A DNA stretch of 36,246 bases from positions 1-36,246 of the forward strand of contig JAHJFT010000043.1 in the NCBI GenBank assembly GCA_018824325.1. Direction: 5' to 3'. The notes beneath the pieces are model-generated. The model saw only the letters and a list, made by a program, of their open reading frames with translations, searched no databases and was not told where the DNA came from. The translations under genes were made by a program, and so were the position numbers. The DNA comes from Patescibacteria group bacterium. Lineage in GTDB: Bacteria > Patescibacteriota > Patescibacteriia > JAHJFT01. This document shows positions 7,043-14,837 of this stretch, in pieces; position 1 is the stretch's first letter, and every line of letters begins with the position of its first letter.

Positions 7043-7071
7043 TTGTCTTGTAAAGCATCTTATGATAATAT
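7043..7071 (+). promoter_or_regulatory. Candidate promoter for tRNA-Asp
   Basis: TTGTCT (7043-7048) and TAATAT (7066-7071) are 17 bp apart, each matching consensus at four of six positions. The spacing is ideal and the tRNA starts 57 bp downstream, after a terminator. The call is weak to moderate. Confidence 0.4.
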
Positions 7072-7112
7072 ATCCCCATAAATCCAAAATTACACAACTA
7101 TTCCGTGATATA

Positions 7113-7221
7113 TTCTGTAATCACGTCTGGGTCCGTGGTGTAGCCTGGTTAACATGCCTCCCTGTCACGGAGGAGATCGCCGGTTCAAATCCGGTCGGAC
7201 CCGCCAGACGTGATTACAGAA
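7113..7221. repeat. Perfect 18-bp inverted repeat enclosing tRNA-Asp
   Basis: TTCTGTAATCACGTCTGG (7113-7130) and its exact reverse complement (7204-7221) flank the tRNA. The left arm takes in the first two bases of the tRNA and the right arm begins with the encoded CCA. The primary transcript would carry a stem of about 16 bp stacked on the acceptor stem, with only a small GCC bulge. Confidence 0.9.
7129..7206 (+). tRNA. tRNA-Asp (GTC)
   Basis: Acceptor GGGTCCG/CGGACCC, D-arm GTGTAGCCTGGTTAACAT, anticodon stem CCTCC/GGAGG with loop CTGTCAC (anticodon GTC at 7164-7166), T-arm CCGG-TTCAAAT-CCGG, discriminator G. The CCA is encoded at 7204-7206. The cloverleaf is complete and looks functional. 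Confidence 0.97.
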
Positions 7222-7376
7222 GCCTCCCTGCCTGCCCCGCATTTGCGAGCACAGCGAGCATAGTGCGGGGTCACGGAGGAGATCGCCGGCCTCTCAAGCG
7301 CCTGCCCTCCGTAGCTTCGGCGAAGGATGGGAAGCGAGGGCGTAGGCGGATTCAAATCCGGCCTGCCCCGACCGGA
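7222..7376 (+). pseudogene. 3' half copy of tRNA-Asp split by palindromic insertions
   Basis: The block reuses the tRNA's 3' half in order. GCCTCCCTG is at 7222-7230, TCACGGAGGAGATCGCCGG at 7271-7289 and TTCAAATCCGG at 7351-7361. They are interrupted after the G of the anticodon by 40 bp (7231-7270, ends CCCCGCA/TGCGGGG) and at the T-stem/loop border by 61 bp (7290-7350, stem GCCCTC/GAGGGC). CCTGCCCCG starts insert 1 and recurs right after the last tRNA piece (7362). No 5' half exists, so it cannot fold as a tRNA. Confidence 0.8.
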
Positions 7377-7402
7377 CGATAGATAGAATAATCATCAAAC
7401 AA

Positions 7403-7437
7403 AAAATAAGATGCCTAAATTGCGTCTTATTTTTTTA
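7403..7437. terminator. Bidirectional terminator between tRNA-Asp and ppsA
   Basis: AATAAGATGC (7405-7414) pairs with GCGTCTTATT (7422-7431) around a short loop, with T-runs on both strands. It can end the tRNA transcript (plus) and the pyk-ppsA transcript (minus). Confidence 0.75.
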
Positions 7438-7442
7438 TTAAA

Positions 7443-9839
7443 TTATTTCTTTCTCTTTCTTGCCCGGTTCTTCTCTTTATCCGCCACCAAGCGTATGGTT
7501 TTTAAAACCGTGTCCGGATTCAAAGAAATGCTGTCAATACCCTGTTCCACCAAAAACTCGGCAAACTCGGGATAATCCGACGGCGCCTGCCCGCAAATAC
7601 CTACTTTTCTTTTTGCCCGATGCGCTTCCTTGATAACCGTGGCCACAAGATCTTTGACCGCTTGATTGCGCTCGTCATAAATATGGCTCACCAGTTCGGA
7701 ATCTCGGTCCACGCCAAGGATCAGTTGCGTCAAGTCGTTGGAACCGATGCTGAATCCGTCAAAAATCTCGGCAAACTCACGCGCCAAAATAACATTGGAA
7801 GGAATCTCGCACATTACATAAACCTCAAGCCCGTCCCGGCCGCGCTTGAGCCCGGCCTCGGCCATGGCCGCGAGAACTCGCTTGCCCTCTGCCACGGTGC
7901 GGCAAAACGGAACCATCACGATAATATTCTTCAAACCCCATTTTTCACGCGCCTTGCGAAGCGCCAGGCATTCCAGTCTAAAAGCTCGCTTATACTTAAC
8001 GTCATAATAACGGCTCGCCCCGCGCCAGCCGAGCATTGGATTGTTCTCTTTGGGTTCATAATATTTGCCCCCGATCAAGGTGGCGTATTCATTGGTTTTG
8101 AAATCCGACAACCGCACGATCACCGGCTTGGGATAAAAAGCCGCGGCAATTCTGGCAATGCCCTCGGCCAATTTATCAACCATGTAATCCCCTTTCTTGG
8201 CCCAGCCGCGAGTCAATTTTCTGATTTTTTTCTGCGTACTCCGGTCGTGTATCTTGCCATGCTCAAGAAGCGCCATGGGATGAATTTTAATAAAATTCGT
8301 AAAAATAAATTCCTCGCGCGCCAAACCCACGCCGTCGTTCGGAATGGCCGAAAATTCAAACGCCAGCTCGGGTTCGCCCACGTTCATCATAATTTTAGTG
8401 CGGGTACGCGGAATATTTCTAATAACTATCTTTTTTACGGAGAAAGGCAACAGCCCGGAATAAACATTGCCCGTCTCTCCCTGAGCGCAGCTTGCCGTAA
8501 CCGGTCGGCCGCTTCGGATGACCTTGGTCGCGTTGCCCGTTCCGACCACGCAGGGAATGCCCAGCTCGCGCGAAACGATTGCCGCGTGCGAAGTCTTGCC
8601 GCCCTGTTCGGTCACGATCGCGCCGGCAATGCGCATCAGCGGCTCCCAGTCCGGGTCAGTAATGCGGGTCACCAACACTTCGCCTTTTTTAAATTTTCTC
8701 ATTTCCTTGGGATCGCGAATGATTCTCGCTTTTCCTTGTCCGATCTTCGTGCCCACACTCACCCCGGAAACGAGAAGCTTGCCCTTTCTTTTAAGCTTGA
8801 ACTCACGAATAACATTTCGCTCACGCTGCGCCACCACGGTCTCGGGCCTTGCTTGAACGATAAATAATTCTCCGGTCATACCGTCCTTGGCCCACTCAAT
8901 ATCCTGCGGCCGCTTGTAATGCCGTTCAATAATCATCCCCCATTTAGCCAGCTTTAAAATATCTTTTTCATTCAAAACCATTTTATCGCGCATTGAGGCT
9001 GAAATTTTAACCTGTTTAGTGCCGCCTTTTGAATAAACCAGCTTAACATCTTTGGTGCCCACAATCCGGCTGATGACCGCCGGGTATCCCTGTTCAAGCA
9101 AGGGCTTGAAAACATAATACTGGTCCGGCGTGACCCGCCCCTTTACCACGTATTCTCCCAGACCCCAAGACGCGTTAATCAGAATGACGTCCGGAAATCC
9201 GCTCTCCGTGTCCAACGTGAACAAGACGCCGGCCGAGCCCTTATCGCTCCTTACCATTTTTTGCACGCCCACCGAAAGATATGTCCCCATATGGCTAAAA
9301 CCTTGGTCCTCGCGATAACATATTGCCCGATTCGTAAAAAGCGAAGCAAAACAGTGCTTGCACGATTCAACCAGCTGGCGCTCACCGCGAATATTTAAAA
9401 ATGTCTCCTGCTGTCCGGCAAAAGACGCCGTCGGAAGATCCTCGGCCGTGGCCGAAGAGCGCACCGCCACGTCCGTGGCCCGGCTCCCGTATTCCTCAGA
9501 AAGAACGACATACGCTTTTTTAATTTCATTAATCACTTGCTCGGGCATTTCCGCGTCAAGAATCAACTGACGAACTTTCGCGCCCCTTTTCTCAAGATCC
9601 TTTATATTTTTTCTATCCAATCCTTCTAAAGCCTTCCTAATCGCGGCTTCCAGCTTGTTCTGCTTTAAAAAATATTTATAAGCATAAGCAGTCAGGGCAA
9701 AACCGTTTGGGATTTTTACTCTCTGCTTTGTCAGCTTGCCGTACATCTCGCCAAGCGACGCGTTTTTCCCGCCCACAAAATGAACATCTCTTGCCGAGAC
9801 GTCGCTGAACCAAAGAATGAATTGTTTGCTTTTACTCAT
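7443..9839 (-). CDS. ppsA: Phosphoenolpyruvate synthase
   Basis: The 798-residue enzyme converts pyruvate, ATP and water to PEP, AMP and phosphate in the cytoplasm. The N-terminal ATP-grasp domain (1-340) has VGGKNASLGEM, RSSATAEDLPTASFAGQQET and IEWA.DG..GELFIVQARPETV. The swivelling phosphohistidine domain has GGKTSHAAIVSRELGIPCVVG with the carrier His at 418. The C-terminal PEP/pyruvate barrel has GSNDLTQLILGVDRD and VGICGQAP with the acid Cys at 749. The length fits E. coli PpsA. It is the last gene of a three-gene run with pyk, so both directions of the step are encoded together. Pyruvate phosphate dikinase is less likely because of the length and signatures. Confidence 0.96.
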   Translation of the reverse strand: MSKSKQFILWFSDVSARDVHFVGGKNASLGEMYGKLTKQRVKIPNGFALTAYAYKYFLKQNKLEAAIRKALEGLDRKNIKDLEKRGAKVRQLILDAEMPEQVINEIKKAYVVLSEEYGSRATDVAVRSSATAEDLPTASFAGQQETFLNIRGERQLVESCKHCFASLFTNRAICYREDQGFSHMGTYLSVGVQKMVRSDKGSAGVLFTLDTESGFPDVILINASWGLGEYVVKGRVTPDQYYVFKPLLEQGYPAVISRIVGTKDVKLVYSKGGTKQVKISASMRDKMVLNEKDILKLAKWGMIIERHYKRPQDIEWAKDGMTGELFIVQARPETVVAQRERNVIREFKLKRKGKLLVSGVSVGTKIGQGKARIIRDPKEMRKFKKGEVLVTRITDPDWEPLMRIAGAIVTEQGGKTSHAAIVSRELGIPCVVGTGNATKVIRSGRPVTASCAQGETGNVYSGLLPFSVKKIVIRNIPRTRTKIMMNVGEPELAFEFSAIPNDGVGLAREEFIFTNFIKIHPMALLEHGKIHDRSTQKKIRKLTRGWAKKGDYMVDKLAEGIARIAAAFYPKPVIVRLSDFKTNEYATLIGGKYYEPKENNPMLGWRGASRYYDVKYKRAFRLECLALRKAREKWGLKNIIVMVPFCRTVAEGKRVLAAMAEAGLKRGRDGLEVYVMCEIPSNVILAREFAEIFDGFSIGSNDLTQLILGVDRDSELVSHIYDERNQAVKDLVATVIKEAHRAKRKVGICGQAPSDYPEFAEFLVEQGIDSISLNPDTVLKTIRLVADKEKNRARKRKK

Positions 9840-9850
9840 AAAATGATACT

Positions 9851-10513
9851 CTACAAATCGTCTTCTAGAAAAACGAAGGAATTTATTAAATTTTCAAAGT
9901 CAACTTTTAACTCTTGGTAATCACTGTAATCGCCTCTCAAACCGAGGAAATAATAGTCATTATTTTTATTAAAAATTGCGCTTGACATAAAACCATCACC
10001 TTCAGATTCTTTGGCGCTAAAAAAATTAACTTTTACTCCACTATTTAATTCTAATTGCCTTTCTTCAATCAATTCATCATACATTTCATAGCCTATGCCT
10101 GCGGGATTTACATTCACGAATAAACCGGCGTTTTGAATTGGAGCATAAACAAAATTATATGTCGAAGAAAAACCCTCATCATCATAATCAACCCCGGTTG
10201 CCTTCCATCTATTATCAAGTCTAAAACCTATGCATTTATTTAAATCAACAAAATAATCCTTATTTTTTCTATATTCACTATAATAACAACTTGGCCGAGC
10301 TTCACCCCTTATTTCGTCCTGCTCGGCGCCCAATTCTGGTTCCTCCGGTTCATCAGGCTCATCCATCTTGCATGCATTGGCTTCTCTGCATTCTTGCAAT
10401 TTTTCCGCAGTCTCGCTTTTCTGCCAATAAAATACGCTTATGGCGCTTATGATAACTGCCATAATTAAAATAATTATCGCCCAAATTGTAAAAAATCCTT
10501 TATCTTTATTCAT
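9851..10513 (-). CDS. Hypothetical anchored protein with PsbP-like C-terminal domain
   Basis: This 220-residue protein has a short basic lead, one N-terminal membrane helix (about 8-30), a Cys pair (LQECREANACKMD), an acidic Glu/Pro stretch (about 50-68) and an outer domain from about 75. The outer domain (CIGFRLDNRWKATG ... LFVNVNPAG ... ENLINSFVFLEDDL) has the strand order and closing helix-strand of PsbP/Mog1-like folds and resembles the C-terminus of the 18616-19680 protein; this is inference by eye. It lies 5 bp after pyk and 11 bp before ppsA, so it is co-transcribed with them, yet it shows no enzymatic link to them. Confidence 0.75.
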   Translation of the reverse strand: MNKDKGFFTIWAIIILIMAVIISAISVFYWQKSETAEKLQECREANACKMDEPDEPEEPELGAEQDEIRGEARPSCYYSEYRKNKDYFVDLNKCIGFRLDNRWKATGVDYDDEGFSSTYNFVYAPIQNAGLFVNVNPAGIGYEMYDELIEERQLELNSGVKVNFFSAKESEGDGFMSSAIFNKNNDYYFLGLRGDYSDYQELKVDFENLINSFVFLEDDL

Positions 10514-10518
10514 ATTTT

Positions 10519-11964
10519 TTATAATACCTCCCTAATCTCCACCAGATTTACCCGGCCCGAACGGCCGACCGGCTCGCCCGCGATAATAATTATCTTGTCC
10601 CGTGTTTTAACGAATTTATATTTTTTAAGATAACCCAAAGACCGGTCAACCAGCTCTTCAATACTGCGGCACTGGGGAAGAATAAACGGCCGAACCGCCC
10701 ATGAAAGATTTAGCTGATGAAGCACGCGCTTGCCGTCGGTCGTCACGAAAATCGGCAATTCGGGCCGGTACCGGCTAATCATCCGGCCGGCGTTGCCCGA
10801 AAGCGAGGCCGTTAAAATAAGCCGGGCATCCACGGCCGCGGCCAAAAGACGCGCGCTGCGGGATATGGCCTCGTCAATTGACTGAAATTTTTTAAGGTAT
10901 TCCCGAAAAACAAGGTCATCATAGTGCGAGCGCTCCGCTTCTTTGATAATTTTTGACATGGTCTCAACCGTCTTGACCGGATATTTTCCGCTCGCCGTCT
11001 CAGCCGAAAGCATGACCGCGTCGGTGTGGTCAATGATCGCGTTAGCCACGTCCGAAACCTCGGCCCGGGTCGGCCGCGGTTTTTTTGTCATCGACTCAAG
11101 CATCTGCGTGGCCACAATTACCGGCTTGGCCGCCTCAAGGCACTTTTCAATAATATTTTTCTGCGCCAGAGGCACATCCTCGGCCGGTATCTCAATACCG
11201 AGATCGCCCCGCGCCACCATAATTCCGTCGGTCGCCTCAAGTATTTCTTTAAAATTTTTAATGGCTTCGTGCTTCTCAATCTTGGCGATAATTTTTATCG
11301 GGTCCGGATTTTTTTTCTTGTATTTTTTTTCAACCGCCTTGATTATATATCTAAGATCATAAATGTCATTGGCGCTTTTCACGAAAGACAAAGCCACAAA
11401 ATCAACGCCCAGGGAAACCGCGAATTTTAAATCTTTTTTATCCTTTTTCGTAATCGCCGGCACGCTCAAAACCGTGGTCGGAAGATTTATGCCTTTATGC
11501 GAAGTCAATATGCCGCCGACCGCGACCTTGGCATGGATATCCCCGCCCTTCACACGGCTCACCTTAAGCTCAATCAGCCCGTCGTCAAGCAAGATAATAT
11601 CACCTTGCTTCACGTCACGGTGCATCATTTTATAAGTCACCGGAATAATTTCATCCTTATATTTGTCTCGGGCCGTGGATAAAACAATCTCTTCGCCCGG
11701 CTTGAGCTTCACGCCGCGCGCCGGCAAAACGCCCACTCTGATTTTCGGCCCCTGCAAATCCGCGATAATCGCCACCGGCTCGTCCAGCGCTTTGGCCGCG
11801 GCGCGGATATTTTTATAACAATTTCTGTGCTCCGCGTAGGTACCGTGGGAAAAATTAAGCCGCGCCACGTTCATCCCCGCGCCGATCATCTGCCGCAAAA
11901 CATCCGTCTTTGCCGAAGACGGACCAATGGTGCAGACAATCTTTGTTCTCTTTTCTAGTTTCAT
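10519..11964 (-). CDS. pyk: Pyruvate kinase
   Basis: The 481-residue enzyme transfers phosphate from PEP to ADP at the end of glycolysis. It starts KLEKRTKIVCTIGPSS, then NFSHGTYAEH, a beta-barrel B domain, the active-site segment IIAKIEKHEAIKNF with catalytic Lys, the metal-binding MVARGDLGIEI, and TRAEVSDVANAIIDHTDAVMLSAETA. The C-terminal allosteric domain includes PIFVTTDGKRVLHQLNLSWAV. The open frame extends to 12009, but ATG 11964 gives the family's normal N-terminus. It heads a run with the 9851 gene and ppsA. Confidence 0.96.
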   Translation of the reverse strand: MKLEKRTKIVCTIGPSSAKTDVLRQMIGAGMNVARLNFSHGTYAEHRNCYKNIRAAAKALDEPVAIIADLQGPKIRVGVLPARGVKLKPGEEIVLSTARDKYKDEIIPVTYKMMHRDVKQGDIILLDDGLIELKVSRVKGGDIHAKVAVGGILTSHKGINLPTTVLSVPAITKKDKKDLKFAVSLGVDFVALSFVKSANDIYDLRYIIKAVEKKYKKKNPDPIKIIAKIEKHEAIKNFKEILEATDGIMVARGDLGIEIPAEDVPLAQKNIIEKCLEAAKPVIVATQMLESMTKKPRPTRAEVSDVANAIIDHTDAVMLSAETASGKYPVKTVETMSKIIKEAERSHYDDLVFREYLKKFQSIDEAISRSARLLAAAVDARLILTASLSGNAGRMISRYRPELPIFVTTDGKRVLHQLNLSWAVRPFILPQCRSIEELVDRSLGYLKKYKFVKTRDKIIIIAGEPVGRSGRVNLVEIREVL

Positions 11965-12013
11965 TAAATTATTTAAATAATTAATCAAAACTGAACTGAA
12001 AATTTTCACCTTG

Positions 12014-12174
12014 AAAAATCCAAAATCCTAATATCTAAATCCAAAACAAATCCAAAATTCAAATGTTCAAAATTCAAAACAACTTAATTGACCGCTTGGA
12101 CTGTCTTGTTTTGTATTTTGGATTTTGAGCATTTAATATTGTTTGGGATTTATAATTTTGTGCTTTGAATTTTT
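12014..12174. repeat. AT-rich fold-back (word TCCAAAAT)
   Basis: The left arm (about 12014-12083) repeats CCAAAAT/TTCAAAAT words. The right arm (about 12104-12174) carries their reverse complements (TTTTGGATTTTGA and similar). The loop is about 20 bp. It fills the gap between the protease stop and the pyk start and may end the protease transcript. Confidence 0.7.
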
Positions 12175-12177
12175 TTA

Positions 12178-13431
12178 TTATTCTCCATATTCCTCCAAAA
12201 CAACATCCACCTCCTTTTCCTCTCCTTTGTGCAAAATCTTGAGCTTCACTGTGTCGCCCGGACTGTACGCGGCAATCAGCTTGGCCAACGCGTTGTCCTG
12301 GTCAACGCGCGTCCCATCCACTTCTAGTATTATATCATTTTCCTGAAGTCCGACCTTGTCCGCCGGCCCGCCCGGCACCACCGCCAGTTCAAGCTCGCCT
12401 GAACCGCGCAAAATCAGCGCGCCGTAATCCACCGGAAGCTTATTCTCCTTGGCCGCCGGCTCGGTAATAATCACGTAGCGCACGCCAAGCCACGGCCGCA
12501 CTATCCGGCCGTATTCACGCACGCTCTGAACGATTTTTTTGGCCGAATTTATGGGAATGGCAAACCCAACCAGCTGGCCTTCGCGGCTTACCGCCGTGTT
12601 CACGCCAATGACCTGGCCCGACAAATCAAGAAGCGGACCGCCCGAATTGCCCGGATTAATGGCCGCGTCGGTCTGAATCGCCTCTTCAATCACTTCGCTT
12701 CGGCCGTACCCATCAGCCGCCTCCACCCGGCGGTTGATTCCGGAAATCACGCCCTTGGTCACCGTGTTCTGATATTCGGAAAGCGCGTAACCGATAGCAA
12801 TCACGGTTTGGCCGATTCTCAAATTATCCGAATCACCCAATTCCAAGGCCGGAAGATTTTCCGCCTCTATCTTCACGATCGCCAAATCCAAAAACGCATC
12901 CTGGCCAACCACCTCGGCCTTATAGCTGGTGCCGTCATTCATCACCACCGTGTATTCGGCTTCCTCGTCTTCAACCACGTGATTATTGGTAAGAATCAGA
13001 CCGTCCGAAGAAACAACGAAACCAGTGCCGCCGCCAATCTCCTGCACTCCGGATTCGCCCTCGCTTCCCCAAAAAGACGGCCAGCTAAACCCAAAAAAAT
13101 CAAAAGGAAAAATGTCCGGACCGGTTGAACTGTAATATTTGCTTAAATCTTTGGAAATAACAATGCTCACGACCGCCGGGCTGGCCTGCTCCACCACGCC
13201 GATGGTGGCTGATTCTTCTTCAACCTGCAATGTCTGAACCCAGTCGGTCAAATCCTGCGACAATATCTTAAGGCCGATATTTTGCTCAAGCCAGGGCAAT
13301 ATATGGCTCTGACCAAAAATACCGGTAACCGCGCCGGCCGCGCCGCCGAAAATCGTTCCAAAAACAAATGCGATAAAGCAGGTTATGATAATAAGTTTTG
13401 CGGTTTTAGACGTCTTTTTTTCTTCTGACAT
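12178..13431 (-). CDS. HtrA/DegP-type serine protease with PDZ domain
   Basis: The 417-residue protein has an N-terminal membrane anchor (about 11-40), a trypsin-like domain and one C-terminal PDZ domain (about 310-410). The catalytic triad is visible: His151 in TNNHVVEDE, Asp182 in LDLAIVKI and Ser263 in GNSGGPLLD. The PDZ part has GGPADKVGLQENDIILEVDG. Such proteins degrade or refold damaged proteins outside the membrane, and with a large disulfide-rich surface locus nearby a quality-control role is plausible (inference). A Phe/Trp-rich insertion (DIFPFDFFGFSWPSFWG, about 106-122) precedes the protease core. DegS/DegP subtypes cannot be separated here. Confidence 0.95.
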   Translation of the reverse strand: MSEEKKTSKTAKLIIITCFIAFVFGTIFGGAAGAVTGIFGQSHILPWLEQNIGLKILSQDLTDWVQTLQVEEESATIGVVEQASPAVVSIVISKDLSKYYSSTGPDIFPFDFFGFSWPSFWGSEGESGVQEIGGGTGFVVSSDGLILTNNHVVEDEEAEYTVVMNDGTSYKAEVVGQDAFLDLAIVKIEAENLPALELGDSDNLRIGQTVIAIGYALSEYQNTVTKGVISGINRRVEAADGYGRSEVIEEAIQTDAAINPGNSGGPLLDLSGQVIGVNTAVSREGQLVGFAIPINSAKKIVQSVREYGRIVRPWLGVRYVIITEPAAKENKLPVDYGALILRGSGELELAVVPGGPADKVGLQENDIILEVDGTRVDQDNALAKLIAAYSPGDTVKLKILHKGEEKEVDVVLEEYGE

Positions 13432-13450
13432 ATTATCCTGCTTGGCAAAA

Positions 13451-13598
13451 TTAAATATTAAAAATAAAAGACTAAAAACAAAAACTAAAAATTAAAAACC
13501 ATTCTATTTGGGAACGTACGCTCAAGACTTAATAGTATTGTCTCCATTTTTAATTTTTAATATTTGTTTTTTATTTTTGGTTTTTCATTTTTCATTTT
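13451..13598. repeat. AT-rich fold-back (word CTAAAAA)
   Basis: The left arm (13451-13501) is built of TAAAAA/ACTAAAAA words. The right arm (13547-13598) is their reverse complement and runs into the last codons of the alkyltransferase gene. The centre holds about 45 bp of ordinary sequence. Confidence 0.65.
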
Positions 13599-13914
13599 TC
13601 ACTCCCCTAAACTCATATAAATGTTCCGAATAACCGGTCACTCTCCCCTTTCTTACTTCTACACCTTCTTTCCTAAGAAGTTTCACTTTTTCGCGCGTAC
13701 CCAGCTTATAGCCGCCCACACACCCGCAAGAACGCACCACGCGATGACACGGAATCTTACCGAGCTTTAAATTCTTGCCAAGCACCCGGCCCACGGCCCG
13801 CGCCCCTCCGGACGCGCCGAGCCGCCGCGCCATAATCCCATAAGTCGTCACCCGACCCTTGGGTATTTTCGCGCAAAGCGCCAAAACCCTTTTTGAAAAA
13901 TTTCTATCGGCCAT
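13585..13914 (-). CDS. O6-alkylguanine-DNA alkyltransferase-type protein, single domain
   Basis: The 109-residue protein is only the DNA-binding/active domain of the MGMT family (PF01035). It has IPKGRVTTYGIMAR (wing and Tyr), ARAVGRVLGKN with the Arg finger, and the active site PCHRVV with acceptor Cys56. Cys retention means it could repair alkylguanine, unlike ATL proteins, which have Trp at this place. The N-terminal domain of Ada/Ogt is absent. It overlaps the 13904 gene by 11 bp, downstream of nrdR. Its last codons fall in a fold-back repeat. Confidence 0.9.
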   Translation of the reverse strand: MADRNFSKRVLALCAKIPKGRVTTYGIMARRLGASGGARAVGRVLGKNLKLGKIPCHRVVRSCGCVGGYKLGTREKVKLLRKEGVEVRKGRVTGYSEHLYEFRGVKNEK

Positions 13915-14212
13915 TCTGTATCTGGTCTAGAATCTTGAACGGCGACATATCTCCGAGAATATCTTGATAAGCGCCGATCAATTTTTGCAAAAGCGGGGGC
14001 ACGTAAATCAGCGCGAAAACAAGCGGAATGATAATCAAAAGCAACTTTATCGCGTTTGTCACGCGGATAAAATTTATGTAACGCCGCATCTTGCTCGTGG
14101 CTTCATAAATCTTTTTGCTGTATTCCAAGTTCTCTTCAAGCAAGCGCTCAATGCGGGAACCATGAGGAGACGCTTGATTATTATTTTCTTGATTTTTACT
14201 ATCTTGGCTCAT
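13904..14212 (-). CDS. Hypothetical small membrane protein
   Basis: This 102-residue protein has a polar N-terminus (1-20), a likely coiled helix (IERLLEENLEYSKKIYEATSKMRRYINFI, about 20-48), a membrane helix near 55-73 and a short outer tail. The layout (coiled coil next to one helix) recalls small divisome or scaffold proteins, but no family is recognised. It lies 5 bp after nrdR and overlaps the alkyltransferase by 11 bp, so the three form one transcript. Confidence 0.7.
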   Translation of the reverse strand: MSQDSKNQENNNQASPHGSRIERLLEENLEYSKKIYEATSKMRRYINFIRVTNAIKLLLIIIPLVFALIYVPPLLQKLIGAYQDILGDMSPFKILDQIQNGR

Positions 14213-14217
14213 TGTTT

Positions 14218-14685
14218 TTATTTCTTTTTCTTATCCTTTTTTAAAAGCTTGTTCAGCTCTTTTTGAAAGGTCTTCACATCCTCAAAAGAGCGGTAAACCG
14301 AGGCAAACCTGATATATGCCACCTTGTCAAAGCCCTTCAGGCGCTTCATCACGATTTCGCCGATCTGCTGGCTGGTCAGCTCGGCTCTTTTCTTTTTTTG
14401 AATGTCGCGCTCAATATTATGCACCAGCTTTTTAAAACCCGCCTCGGTATAGGAACGTTTTTCCAGAGCCTTTTTGAGCCCGTTCACGATATTGTCGCGC
14501 GAATACGCCTCGCGCCGGCCGTCTCTTTTTACCACCATAAGATCCAAAAGCTCCACTTCTTCAATGGTAGAAAAACGAAAAGCGCACTTATTGCATTCAC
14601 GCCTTCTTCTAATACTCAAACCGTCCGTGGAAATGCGCGAATCCACCACTTTTGTGTCCTTTGAATTACAAACCGGACAATTCAT
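14218..14685 (-). CDS. nrdR: Transcriptional repressor NrdR
   Basis: The 155-residue protein is a full-length NrdR, the ATP/dATP-sensing repressor of ribonucleotide reductase genes. The zinc ribbon uses Cys3, Cys6, Cys31 and Cys34 (MNCPVCNSKDTKVVDSR and RRRRECNKCAFRFST). The ATP-cone follows (VVKRDGRREAYSRDNI ... RYRSFEDV-type end YRSFEDVKTF). ATG 14685 is used because it gives the conserved MNCP start; the open frame continues six codons upstream. No ribonucleotide reductase gene is in the window, so its targets lie elsewhere. Confidence 0.95.
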   Translation of the reverse strand: MNCPVCNSKDTKVVDSRISTDGLSIRRRRECNKCAFRFSTIEEVELLDLMVVKRDGRREAYSRDNIVNGLKKALEKRSYTEAGFKKLVHNIERDIQKKKRAELTSQQIGEIVMKRLKGFDKVAYIRFASVYRSFEDVKTFQKELNKLLKKDKKKK

Positions 14686-14770
14686 ATATACATATTTTAG
14701 CAAAATTCAGCAAAATAAAAAAGGCCTTCGCACGCAACGTGAACCCCAGCCGCACTAAGGGTTTAGAAAA

Positions 14771-14797
14771 TTAAAAAAACGCCCTTACGGGCGTTTT
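14771..14797 (-). terminator. Intrinsic terminator after ftsZ
   Basis: AAAACGCCC (14776-14784) pairs with GGGCGTTTT (14789-14797) around a 4-nt loop. On the minus strand seven Ts follow. It lies about 40 bp past the ftsZ stop and before nrdR. Confidence 0.85.
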
Positions 14798-14837
14798 GCT
14801 TTTTTGATTTTTTGTTTTTTTGATTTCTTGAAGAAAA

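Noticed and set aside
7222-7376. Intron-bearing second tRNA-Asp
   Set aside because: The 5' half (acceptor, D-arm) is missing, so removing the inserts would not restore a tRNA, and the inserts are palindromes rather than group I or archaeal-type introns.
7062-7382. Open frame of 106 codons across tRNA-Asp and the half copy
   Set aside because: It reads through a tRNA and palindromic DNA and has no protein-like composition.
7620-8867. Long plus-strand open frame (415 codons) opposite ppsA
   Set aside because: It is antisense to a clear ppsA with conserved motifs, has a shadow-like Arg/His-rich composition and matches no family.
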